Below are positions 1-8,143 of a DNA stretch of 64,000 nucleotides, in pieces (the first letter of the stretch is position 1; the number at the start of each line of letters is the position of its first letter). Under the pieces are notes generated by a model that did not search any database, had not been told where the DNA came from, and worked only from the letters and a program-made list of their open reading frames with translations. Origin of the DNA: Corynebacterium lactis (GTDB lineage: Bacteria; Actinomycetota; Actinomycetes; Mycobacteriales; Mycobacteriaceae); assembly GCF_900519355.1 (NCBI RefSeq), contig NZ_ULHE01000003.1, positions 186,001-250,000 of the forward strand. The letters run 5' to 3'. The position numbers and the translations under genes are program-made.

Positions 1-139
1 GCCGCTCACCGCCGAAAACCGGTGCCAGCGCCAGGCCCGCCCACGCTACCAACCACACCATGGCCACGAGGGCAAGTACGACCGCGAGCTGTTTTTCGTT
101 TCCACCTGGCTCTTTAAGATTTCGGACATTGGTCGCCAT
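1..139 (-). CDS. Membrane protein of the conjugative element, N-terminus only
   Basis: The first 46 codons of a minus-strand gene run off the left edge. The start ATG directly follows the TAA of the next gene, so the two are probably co-translated. About 17 polar residues (MATNVRNLKEPGGNEKQ) are followed by a hydrophobic stretch with Val, Leu, Ala and Trp that looks like a transmembrane segment. Coupling proteins and other T4SS membrane proteins often begin this way, but nothing here identifies the family. Confidence 0.55.
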   Translation of the reverse strand, partial: MATNVRNLKEPGGNEKQLAVVLALVAMVWLVAWAGLALAPVFGGER

Positions 140-808
140 TTAATCGTCCTCAACGAGTGCGGCCAGATCATTGTCCTGCCAGCGCTTATACCCGGGAGCC
201 TCGGCCATATCGACTGCCCGCATATCAGCATCATCGACGTGGACATCCACGCCGATGTTAAACCGCGCACCGGTGATGCGCAGTGCGGCAATATCCAGGT
301 CAGGGCACGTGGTGGTAATCAGAACTCGCCCCTGAGTTTTTCCTGCCGCCTCTAGTGCTTTATGCGCCAGCCACACTGCTTTGTCGGCAGCCGACTGCTC
401 TGCGCTGACGAGGTCTCCCGCAATGCGGATACGGTCATCGTCAAAGAATCGCCCGTACCAGACGGGAATGTCGTCGACATCGACGACAGCAAAGGCTGCT
501 GCTCCATCGTCTTCGGCTGCTGCAGACCACAAGCACACGACCGGAACATCCGTGATGTTGTCGAGTTCCTTGGCCTTGGCTTCCAGGCTTGCCTCGAATT
601 CCTCGTTCGCTGCGGCACGCAACGCGTCGTAGCGCACGCCGATTTTCAGCAGGCAATGCTTGAACTTCGGAAAGTCCTCTTTCGTCATCAGCGAGTGCTT
701 CTGCGCAAACGCGTTGAGGTCCTTATGAGAGGAATAGCCTTTCAATTCGGTCTTGTTCTCGGCGATGAGGTTGTCGATCTCAGTCCACCGCTGCTTAGTC
801 GTGGTCAT
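140..808 (-). CDS. Hypothetical protein of the conjugation operon
   Basis: A 222-residue soluble protein of unknown function. An upstream in-frame extension exists, but the ATG at 808 is preceded at normal spacing by an AAGGAG Shine-Dalgarno sequence, so I start there. The N-terminal half (to about residue 90) is charged and probably helical. The C-terminal half has alternating hydrophobic strands (VPVVCLWSAA, RVLITTTCPDLD) and acidic residues, and could be an alpha/beta fold of the RNase H type, which is a guess. It lies between the permease pair and the next membrane gene, in operon orientation. Confidence 0.6.
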   Translation of the reverse strand: MTTTKQRWTEIDNLIAENKTELKGYSSHKDLNAFAQKHSLMTKEDFPKFKHCLLKIGVRYDALRAAANEEFEASLEAKAKELDNITDVPVVCLWSAAAEDDGAAAFAVVDVDDIPVWYGRFFDDDRIRIAGDLVSAEQSAADKAVWLAHKALEAAGKTQGRVLITTTCPDLDIAALRITGARFNIGVDVHVDDADMRAVDMAEAPGYKRWQDNDLAALVEDD

Positions 809-845
809 AGTTCCTTTTCTCCTTCGAAGTAGTTTTTTCACTCGT

Positions 846-1538
846 CTACGCCAGTCGGGCGACGTCGTAGCCGGCATCGCCGACCTCATGGGCCGTCACG
901 ACACCCACGCGAGGGACGAAGTCCCGGTCAGCAGTTCCACTGCCGGGGATCAGCGCCACCGTTGCCGTCATCCACGCACCGTCGGGGATCTCGCTGAGTC
1001 TGCCGGTGGAGTCGCTGAGCTCCACGAAGTAGGCTCGCGCATCGGCGGCGCAACAGGTCACTGTTACTCGACCGAGCCGTGCAATCTGTCCATCACGTTC
1101 CAGTTGACCGGTGACAATGACCTGACGGCCCTGAAGTCTCCCGTCGGCTGGGGTTGCTGACCGTGCGACGACCTCGCGCAGGCCAATTTCTACTGGTTGC
1201 ACCGGTAGATCAGGCCATGATGCTGGAGCCCCCGATCCCACTGCTGCTGCGCGGTTGGCAACATCAACCTGGGCGGGCAGTAATGCTGCCGGGGTCAGTA
1301 CTGCGACGACTGTGACGATTAGCCCTAGCGCCCACGGGGTGATGCGATGCCCATCGTGGCCTGCGTGGTTGGCCCTAGCGACAAGATCCATCACACCGAA
1401 GAGGGCCATCACCACGCCGACGGTAATCACTACCGCCGGGTGCATTGTCACCCACGCCGAATAAGACCCGTCGATACCAACGCGCAGAAGTCCCAGGCCA
1501 AAAGCGAGCATCAAAGTGCCTGTCAGCCACCGGCTCAT
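846..1538 (-). CDS. TIGR03943/DUF1980-type permease subunit (YcgQ-like)
   Basis: A 230-residue protein with four N-terminal hydrophobic segments (to about residue 95) and a soluble C-terminal domain with a conserved-looking Cys-Cys pair (VTVTCCAADARAY). This layout matches the TIGR03943 family, which pairs with DUF318 permeases as YcgQ with YcgR. In several bacteria such pairs are linked to metal, often zinc, homeostasis. The ATG at 1538 shares an ATGA overlap with the stop of the permease gene, so I prefer it to the ATG at 1547. Substrate and direction of transport are unknown. Confidence 0.75.
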   Translation of the reverse strand: MSRWLTGTLMLAFGLGLLRVGIDGSYSAWVTMHPAVVITVGVVMALFGVMDLVARANHAGHDGHRITPWALGLIVTVVAVLTPAALLPAQVDVANRAAAVGSGAPASWPDLPVQPVEIGLREVVARSATPADGRLQGRQVIVTGQLERDGQIARLGRVTVTCCAADARAYFVELSDSTGRLSEIPDGAWMTATVALIPGSGTADRDFVPRVGVVTAHEVGDAGYDVARLA

Positions 1539-2581
1539 AGCGACCACCCCAGTACTGTGCCCGCGACAATCGCGCAGGCCATGCCAGCGACGATTCCGGT
1601 TGCCGCAACCACCTTTGTCGCACGGTGCCCGAGCATGCCTTCCATCATCGCGGCCAGCTTCAAATCGATAATCGGGCCGACGATAAGAAAGGCCAACAGT
1701 GCCGGGGCAGGCAGTCCGACGAAGGAGGCGGCAACGAACGCATCACCCAGCGAGCACAGTGACGCCACTACCGCGATTGTGGCCATCAGTGCTACCGATA
1801 CCCACACATTGTCGCTGATCGTAGCCACAGCAGAAGCTGGCAGCACAGCAGAGACTGACGCAGCGATGGCACCACCGATGACCAGGAAGGTCGCTGCCCC
1901 GACTGCATCGTGGCGCACCATAGCCAGCCACTGTGTGCCTCGCGAAACCTCCGCAGGCCTATGGCACGAGCATCCATGCCCATGGCCATCTTCATACCCG
2001 TGGTCGTGATGGGCCAGACGGGCCACGACTTCCTGGCGAATGCGACCAGAGGCCGCCGATACGGCCAACCCGACGGCAATGACGGCAACCAGAGCCGCTG
2101 CCCACCGAGCAACTGCCATCTGCGCTCCACCGAACGCAATCCAGGTCGCCAGAAAAACGATGGGATTCAGCGACGGGGCGGCCACCATAAACGTCAACGC
2201 AGCCTCCGGGCGCACCCCGGAGCCCATCATTCGCCGCGCAACCGCCACGGACGAGCACTCACACGTCGGAACGACAATTCCTGCCACCGCCCCAACCAGC
2301 GTCGCCCCGAACCGGTTGCGAGGGATGACCCGCGCCCAGCGCTGCGGCGTCATCACCTGGGCAAGGCTTGCCGAGACCACTGCCCCGAGCAAAACGAGCG
2401 GCAGTGCCTGGACACAAATCGCAGCGAACGTCGCTAGCGCCACATGGAATCGCGGCATAGCGGAAATCAGCGCGTTCGATGCCGGTCGCACGAGGTCTGG
2501 CAGCAGCGCCACCAGGGCCACGGCCCCAATCGTGGCCGCCGCTACCGAGCCTGCGCGTTGACGATCTAGGGCGGCGATCAT
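1535..2581 (-). CDS. DUF318/ArsP_1-family permease (YcgR-like)
   Basis: A 348-residue polytopic membrane protein with about eight hydrophobic segments. It has the CECSS motif (PTCECSSVAVA) and later conserved glycines typical of the DUF318/PF03773 permeases. A central cytoplasmic-type loop is rich in His and Cys (HHDHGYEDGHGHGCSCH), a likely metal-binding site. Both its ends overlap neighbours by ATGA, with the T4SS accessory gene upstream and the YcgQ-like partner downstream. It is therefore translationally part of the conjugation operon, although its family is metal-related. Which metal it handles cannot be read from sequence. Confidence 0.8.
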   Translation of the reverse strand: MIAALDRQRAGSVAAATIGAVALVALLPDLVRPASNALISAMPRFHVALATFAAICVQALPLVLLGAVVSASLAQVMTPQRWARVIPRNRFGATLVGAVAGIVVPTCECSSVAVARRMMGSGVRPEAALTFMVAAPSLNPIVFLATWIAFGGAQMAVARWAAALVAVIAVGLAVSAASGRIRQEVVARLAHHDHGYEDGHGHGCSCHRPAEVSRGTQWLAMVRHDAVGAATFLVIGGAIAASVSAVLPASAVATISDNVWVSVALMATIAVVASLCSLGDAFVAASFVGLPAPALLAFLIVGPIIDLKLAAMMEGMLGHRATKVVAATGIVAGMACAIVAGTVLGWSL

Positions 2582-3135
2582 GGCAGGCTCCTGACGTACT
2601 CAACATCAGAGAGTTTCCACATTCCTGCTTCACGCACCATCGACGCTCGAACCTCCGAGGCCGACAGCGGAGTCCGCTCACCATCGGCGTGCCACACAAA
2701 CACCCGAAGCTTCAGCGGCACCGTGGCGCTCGTTGCGTCCTCAGCCGGTTCACGAAACTCGCGCGTCGGCTCCGCTACCGCATGGACCCGGTCACCACTT
2801 CGTGCCCAAATATCCCACTGGTCAGGCTTCGGCGCACCAGCAGGGTCACGAGCCAGCATCAAGTACTTTCCTGACAAGCGGTCAATCACCCGGGTCGCAG
2901 CATCCCCGGGCGAGGAATCCTCACCCGGAACATACGAATTCACGGCTGCGACCGTGCTCGCTGCTGCAACTCCTGCGTCCTGGCTGATGGGATCTCTGAC
3001 ATCAACGTCCGGGTCCGCGCCGCCAGGCGTGGACCCAAACAACGCCAGCCCAATAACCACTGCAACCACAGCAACCACCGCAGCAGCACCAATAGCCGCC
3101 ACCAACTGCCAGTTCCTTGTCCACCATTTACTCAT
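2578..3135 (-). CDS. Membrane-anchored T4SS accessory protein (VirB8/TcpC-like topology)
   Basis: A 185-residue protein with a short basic N-terminus (MSKWWTRNWQ), one transmembrane helix at about residues 11-33 and an extracytoplasmic domain that looks NTF2-like. Single-pass proteins with such domains (VirB8, TcpC) scaffold conjugation machines. I see the topology, not a clear family signature. Its stop overlaps the permease start by ATGA, and it follows the cell-wall hydrolase gene after 5 bp. Confidence 0.6.
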   Translation of the reverse strand: MSKWWTRNWQLVAAIGAAAVVAVVAVVIGLALFGSTPGGADPDVDVRDPISQDAGVAAASTVAAVNSYVPGEDSSPGDAATRVIDRLSGKYLMLARDPAGAPKPDQWDIWARSGDRVHAVAEPTREFREPAEDATSATVPLKLRVFVWHADGERTPLSASEVRASMVREAGMWKLSDVEYVRSLP

Positions 3136-3140
3136 GTCTT

Positions 3141-5231
3141 CTACTTCGCTTTCTGCGCAAACCGCGTCGCGTGCTCGGGGATGACCTTGACGTACTTCTG
3201 CGTCTCGGCAAACGGCGGGACTCCGCCGTAGTTGAGAACATTGCCGCCGCCGGCGTTGTAGGCAGCCAGCATCAACTCCGTATCGTCACCGCTAATCTTT
3301 CCTGCGGATTTCCATTCTTTGACTTGTTTAGCCGTTGAACACAGGTAACGGCCTGCGGCCATGACCGCATCTGGAATCGCATTCGGGCTACCGGAACCCG
3401 CAGGCCCCGCCACCTCGCCGTTGTCATCAACCTTTGCCCCGGCCACCGCCCATGTTCCCGGCATGAACTGCGCTGGCCCCGTAGCTCCTGCACTACTAAC
3501 GGCAGTGGTGGAAAACTTCGACTCTTGATAAATAAGGCCTGCAATCAACGGTGCTGGAGCCTGGGCACACAAGCGTCCTGCTAACTGAATCCACTTGACG
3601 TATTCCTCCGGAATCTCCCCGGCAGCCAAACCCACGTCCACGCCCGCGATGGCATCGCACCCATCACCCGCAGCGCCTTCCGGCCCACCAGGGACCTCCG
3701 AGCCTCCCTCCGGCGCAGGCCCATACTTCTGGCCAGGGGCCGGATACCCATGACCAATCGTGGTGACATGAATATGGTCATAATGATTCTGAGTCGGGGA
3801 GCCTCGATCTTCCATCACGTTGCCTTCACCCTGAGCAGGGATGTACTTCTGCCGCCAGATGAAGTACTCCACCTGGAAGTACTCACGATTGCCCCACAGG
3901 TACGCCAAAATATCGTCGCCGAGCTGTTTGCCCTCATCCGTATCCCAATTCGGAATCATGATGTCAGCAGCACGACCTGACGGATGATCCGGGTACGGAT
4001 CCGACGGCCTCCACCCACCAATGGTTTTAATCTGCGGAAATCGCAGCGCCACCGCGCGGGCCAGCCGAATCGTGTCAATCTGCAGATGATCCTTCGACTG
4101 GATCACCTCAGAGTCGGGGACCTCACCGCCACCAGAGGTCGTTCCCGGCCCCTTGCGCACACTCGATGAAGCCGCGCCCTTACCCGGCTTTGACCCGACT
4201 GATTCAGCAAGCATTTGGGCAAAGGCGCTTCTTCCAGCATCGCTGAGGTGGATGCCGTCAGCGCCCACATAGTCCGGGTGCTGACCAACACGCGCTGCCC
4301 AATCCGCCACCGACACCTTCGACGCATTAGCCGCAACCAGTCGATTGACCGCACCAGCCGAGGTCACCTTCGGCCCCGCCACAGTAGTCAGTACCACCTT
4401 CGCATCACCTGCAGCTTTCACGGCCGCATCGACATCAGCCTGACTAAACGGACCATTCGTGCCCAGCGCCATGATGACCGTTTTCGCCGTGGTCCTCTTA
4501 CCCTGGAGAATCTTCACGCCTTCAGCGAACTGCCGTCCGACCTTGGCGTCGATTTCCACCCCAGGGATAGCCTTCTTGATCTGCTCATCCGCCCCAACGG
4601 ACAGGGAATCACCAATGAGCACAACGCCCCCACTGCCTTTACTATCTCCAGACCCTCCAGCGGAACCGGGCTCAACAGCCTTGTCCAGCCACGGCTTCGG
4701 ATCTACGTCATGGCCGCTGTCACGGCCACCTTCCCAGACCTCAAAATGCAGGTGCGATCCGCCGGGCCCAGGAGGATAGACTTCGCCGTTGTAGCCTTCA
4801 TCGGCGATATGCTGCCCGGCCTTGACCGTATCTCCCGCCTTGACGTGAATTCCCTCCGGGAACACGTGCCCATAGACCGTGGAGTACAGCTTTCCATCAA
4901 TCTGATGGTCTATGACGACCCACTGCCCAAAACCAGAAGCAGGCCCGGCCTTAGCGACGACGCCGTCGGCATAGGCATAAATCGGAGTTCCAGCACCCTG
5001 AGCAATGTCCAACCCTGCGTGTGTAGGCCGGTCAGGGGTGCGCCACCCGGAAGTAATGTGATCGCCTGCGTTCTTCTCTGGCAGAGAATACGCGCCATCG
5101 GGCACTCCTCCATCAGCCGAGGTGCTTCCCCCGCCTGGGACGCACCTTTCATCCTCTTCAACTCCCAGGACAGTAATGAACACGACGATGAACAAAATCA
5201 GGGAGATAACGAAAGCAACAGTTGTTCGCAT
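3141..5231 (-). CDS. Four-domain cell-wall hydrolase of the conjugation system
   Basis: A 696-residue protein anchored by an N-terminal helix (about 5-23). Domain 1 (58-182) is an M23 lysostaphin-type endopeptidase with HxxxD at 71-75, H121 and HLHFE at 160-164. Domain 2 (203-345) is SGNH-like, with GDSL at 207, GTN at 257 and a D325/H328 pair. Domain 3 (383-490) resembles the D-Ala-D-Ala/M15 fold, with H416, D423 and HIH at 486-488. Domain 4 (545-690) is a lytic transglycosylase with the likely catalytic Glu at 570 (YQESKF) and the downstream GATGPAQFMPGTW block. Low-complexity linkers separate them. It would act like VirB1, opening peptidoglycan for the secretion channel. Confidence 0.85.
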   Translation of the reverse strand: MRTTVAFVISLILFIVVFITVLGVEEDERCVPGGGSTSADGGVPDGAYSLPEKNAGDHITSGWRTPDRPTHAGLDIAQGAGTPIYAYADGVVAKAGPASGFGQWVVIDHQIDGKLYSTVYGHVFPEGIHVKAGDTVKAGQHIADEGYNGEVYPPGPGGSHLHFEVWEGGRDSGHDVDPKPWLDKAVEPGSAGGSGDSKGSGGVVLIGDSLSVGADEQIKKAIPGVEIDAKVGRQFAEGVKILQGKRTTAKTVIMALGTNGPFSQADVDAAVKAAGDAKVVLTTVAGPKVTSAGAVNRLVAANASKVSVADWAARVGQHPDYVGADGIHLSDAGRSAFAQMLAESVGSKPGKGAASSSVRKGPGTTSGGGEVPDSEVIQSKDHLQIDTIRLARAVALRFPQIKTIGGWRPSDPYPDHPSGRAADIMIPNWDTDEGKQLGDDILAYLWGNREYFQVEYFIWRQKYIPAQGEGNVMEDRGSPTQNHYDHIHVTTIGHGYPAPGQKYGPAPEGGSEVPGGPEGAAGDGCDAIAGVDVGLAAGEIPEEYVKWIQLAGRLCAQAPAPLIAGLIYQESKFSTTAVSSAGATGPAQFMPGTWAVAGAKVDDNGEVAGPAGSGSPNAIPDAVMAAGRYLCSTAKQVKEWKSAGKISGDDTELMLAAYNAGGGNVLNYGGVPPFAETQKYVKVIPEHATRFAQKAK

Positions 5232-5234
5232 GGC

Positions 5235-5513
5235 CTACGCATCCGTCTGCCCGCTGCAGGCCTCGCGATATAGACGCAGCTCTTCGCGCAGACGCGCGTT
5301 CTCTTCTTCCAACTCCAAAACTCGTGAGGCGCGGGTGACAGGCCATCGACCCGCATCAGCGACCCACGTGTACACCGTCGTCTTCGACACCCCGTATTCC
5401 TTACCAATAGCCGCAGCTGCGGCCGACGGCGACGCAAAGGTCTTCCATGTCCGGTCAAACTGGGCAATGACCTTTGCCTTAACGTCTGCTGGATAGACCC
5501 ATCCACGACTCAC
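5235..5513 (-). CDS. IS3 OrfA-like helix-turn-helix protein embedded in the T4SS operon
   Basis: A 92-residue protein that starts at a GTG overlapping the VirB4-like stop (GTGA). Residues 1-60 form a transposase_8/OrfA-type helix-turn-helix (YPADVKAKVIAQF through YGVSKTTVYTWV). A heptad-like acidic/basic helix follows (RVLELEEENARLREEL), as in the leucine zippers of IS3 OrfA proteins. No OrfB or inverted repeats lie nearby and the reading frame is intact. It therefore looks like a domesticated DNA-binding subunit rather than an insertion. Confidence 0.7.
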   Translation of the reverse strand: MSRGWVYPADVKAKVIAQFDRTWKTFASPSAAAAAIGKEYGVSKTTVYTWVADAGRWPVTRASRVLELEEENARLREELRLYREACSGQTDA

Positions 5514-7219
5514 GCCACATCACCTGCTTTAAAGAACTCATCGAATCGAACATTGGTGTCGTGCAGACGCAGCTCCCGTTCTGCCGGGAAAAGAATCGTC
5601 TGCACGGGAATACCTGGTGAGCCGTCCTTGGATGGCTTGATCATGAAGCGGCCACGGCCCGGAGGAGTCGCACGTGACCCGCGGGTGCGCGAGCGTTTCG
5701 GTGGTGCGCCTTTTGACCACGACGTAATCATTTGTGCCTCAGCCGGCGAGAACTCCAGCCTCGTGGACAAGATATCCAGCTCGCTATTGGGCAGGCCTCC
5801 GCAGATGACCATGCCTGCGCGCTCGATAAAGCCCATCGCGGTTTTTCGGTCTTCTTCCGTCGGCAATGCCTCCAAGTCCTTGAAGGTGTGGGTGATCATG
5901 TTCAGCACCGTTGCGTCTGTACGGTTCAGACGGGTCAGTCCGTCAACCTGCCCCACCATGCCCGGTGCTGAAGAGAGCACCTGCCACATCTCATCGAGGG
6001 TGGCGGAAAAGTATTTCTGTACGCCAAGCCCCGCATCGGCGAGCATGTGGGACGCCTCGATCGCACCGAATGCTGCCGACCAACACGCCATCATGACCGC
6101 AGCCTTCATCGCGGCGTCGCCTCGGTCAATAGCGGAGACATCAATGCACACCGCAGGAGAATCCACATCAATCGGAGTTGTCGTCTGGCCGGAGAAAATC
6201 TGTCCCGTCGCCCCGTCCAGGAGCGAATTGAGCGACAAAACCAAATTGTCGATGCGGCTATCCCACTCGCTCTTTGACCTCGCGCGTCCCTTAGCCAGAA
6301 GTAGCTCCGAGCCTTCTTCGAGGTGCCCAATAAGATCTTTCAACTCTGGAGGGTGCGCCCAGTCGATATCAGCCTGCTCGTACATTTCTCGCAACGCCAC
6401 CGAGATCAGCATGGACTCAAAATCGGCAATCTTCTCGCCACGTCCCAGCCCGACAAGGGTAGCGACCATCGTGACTTGGCGGCCATGAACCTGTTCCTTA
6501 GCTCGCTCGATGAGTTCTAGCTGGCCTTGCTCTTCTAGCTGCTCGCGGGCATCTTCCAGCTTGGGAATCACCCGCCCCAGCGCACCCACATCCAGCGGAT
6601 TCATGTGCCCGAGGCCATGGCCAATAGTGATGACCTGACCACCGACCTGGTGGACAAAGCCCACATATTCGCCCTTAATGTCACCGGCGATGATAGGAAC
6701 GTGGCCTTGGGCTACATCGCCCATCAGCATCTTGCGAACAAGCGTTGACTTGCCCAACCCCGGCAGAGAGAGCACGAAGCAGGACGGGTTGGCGATAATT
6801 CCCTCGCGAAACCACGCCAGTGGGTCACAGGCAACCTCAGCCTGCGTCGTGACATGACGGCCCAGCGGGGTGCCGATCACCGGAGATGGGGCACCAACGA
6901 CGTTGGGGTTAAAGCCTGCCCCCAGATTCGTCGTGGTCTGCCATTCCTGTGGGCCCGAGACAACGCGAGCCGTACCAGCCGACTTACCGACGAAACCTGT
7001 CGCTCGTGGAGCCGAATACGCTTCCTCGTAGTGCACCGGCGCTGCGCCCCGAGATGCTTTCCGAATCTGCTCCCACCGAGCCTTCTGCTTATGCTGTATC
7101 TTCAGCCAGCGTCGATACTCGATGCCGCGCCGCGACAACGGAGGCGGAGCTGCGATGTCACCAGCTTCAACAGAGGCGTGAAAATGCGCCCAATCGATAG
7201 CGCTCATTGTCCTCGCCAT
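5510..7219 (-). CDS. VirB4-like conjugation ATPase
   Basis: A 569-residue P-loop ATPase. Walker A is GLGKST at 154-159, in the context SLPGLGKSTLVRKML. A Walker-B-like strand with acidic residues (FSATLDEMWQ) lies near residue 400, and the C-terminal arginine-rich TRGSRATPPGRGRF follows. This fits the hexameric ATPase of actinobacterial T4SS. It is short for VirB4 because the N-terminal domain is absent; the SCO6880-like protein two genes upstream may supply that part (inference). It begins 3 bp after the preceding stop, and the next gene overlaps its end. Confidence 0.85.
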   Translation of the reverse strand: MARTMSAIDWAHFHASVEAGDIAAPPPLSRRGIEYRRWLKIQHKQKARWEQIRKASRGAAPVHYEEAYSAPRATGFVGKSAGTARVVSGPQEWQTTTNLGAGFNPNVVGAPSPVIGTPLGRHVTTQAEVACDPLAWFREGIIANPSCFVLSLPGLGKSTLVRKMLMGDVAQGHVPIIAGDIKGEYVGFVHQVGGQVITIGHGLGHMNPLDVGALGRVIPKLEDAREQLEEQGQLELIERAKEQVHGRQVTMVATLVGLGRGEKIADFESMLISVALREMYEQADIDWAHPPELKDLIGHLEEGSELLLAKGRARSKSEWDSRIDNLVLSLNSLLDGATGQIFSGQTTTPIDVDSPAVCIDVSAIDRGDAAMKAAVMMACWSAAFGAIEASHMLADAGLGVQKYFSATLDEMWQVLSSAPGMVGQVDGLTRLNRTDATVLNMITHTFKDLEALPTEEDRKTAMGFIERAGMVICGGLPNSELDILSTRLEFSPAEAQMITSWSKGAPPKRSRTRGSRATPPGRGRFMIKPSKDGSPGIPVQTILFPAERELRLHDTNVRFDEFFKAGDVA

Positions 7220-7222
7220 GAT

Positions 7223-8092
7223 CTACGCCGCCTTCCCGGTTACATCGAGGTGCTGCCAACCCAGCACCCCACCGCCGCACATCGTGGCCACCGCCAACGA
7301 CTCCCGTCCCAGCAATGGACGGACATGGAGCTGTACCCGTGGGCTCAGCGCAGAGACCATCACACCAGCGACAGCCCGCACTGCCTCCACAGAGTCCTCC
7401 CCCGCCACCGTCAGCACACCAATGCGTCGTCCAGCCCCGGCTCCGTCTAGGCCTGGACGAAAGTGCCGCGCAAGTGACACCCTCGGGCCAACTGCGAGAG
7501 CCTGCACTGCCTCCGCAATCTCCGCGTCTACTTCCGGAACATCAATATCGACACAAAACCCAACGTGCGCGACCTCATCAATGACAATCGCGCCCGCAGT
7601 TTCATCCACTTTTGCTGCCACAGGTGGCCACGCCGGGGCTTGCATATCCGACCAGGAATAGGCTGCCAATGTCTTGATCTGAGAACCTGTCAGCGGTGTT
7701 ACCTCTAGTCCACTGTCTGCTGCAGCGTTGAAGAGCTGCGTCGACCGCCGGGCTAGATCCGTGACGAATTCGTCGTCATCGCGACGCTGCGACTTCGACC
7801 GCGCACGAAACGTCGCCCACATCCGTGCCGGGGCCGGGTGCGGCCCGCCAGAGACTACGCACGTGGTCGCCACCAAACCTTCACTATCGCCAAGGTGCGC
7901 TTCTACCTCTGCCAACAGCGACGTATCGACGATCGTGTCCTCAAAAACCAACCCCATTGATGCCTGTGACCGTGGCCGGTCAACGACGGCTCCAAAGGGG
8001 AACCCCGCCGCGTCGATGCTCTCCACGAGGCGCATCGACCGCATCGCCGCTGGCGCAATGCCATGATCTGACTTGCCTTTTTTCCACCACAC
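7223..8092 (-). CDS. Conjugation operon protein between the SCO6880-like and VirB4-like genes
   Basis: A 289-residue soluble or peripheral protein with no transmembrane segment and no motif I recognise. Several beta-rich blocks (AIVIDEVAHVGFCVDID, RRIGVLTVAGEDSVEAVRAV) suggest an alpha/beta fold. Its constant position between the SCO6880-like and VirB4-like genes implies a structural role in the channel base. Start at ATG 8092; the 51-bp gap to the upstream gene is the largest in this part of the operon. Confidence 0.6.
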   Translation of the reverse strand: MWWKKGKSDHGIAPAAMRSMRLVESIDAAGFPFGAVVDRPRSQASMGLVFEDTIVDTSLLAEVEAHLGDSEGLVATTCVVSGGPHPAPARMWATFRARSKSQRRDDDEFVTDLARRSTQLFNAAADSGLEVTPLTGSQIKTLAAYSWSDMQAPAWPPVAAKVDETAGAIVIDEVAHVGFCVDIDVPEVDAEIAEAVQALAVGPRVSLARHFRPGLDGAGAGRRIGVLTVAGEDSVEAVRAVAGVMVSALSPRVQLHVRPLLGRESLAVATMCGGGVLGWQHLDVTGKAA

Positions 8093-8143
8093 TGTAAACT
8101 CCTTTGTCCAATCCGCGTTCTGCCTTCACGCGCAAACCGTCGG

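Noticed and set aside
5235..5513. Remnant of an inserted IS3 element
   Set aside because: Frame intact, GTGA overlap with the neighbour, no inverted repeats or OrfB trace on either side.
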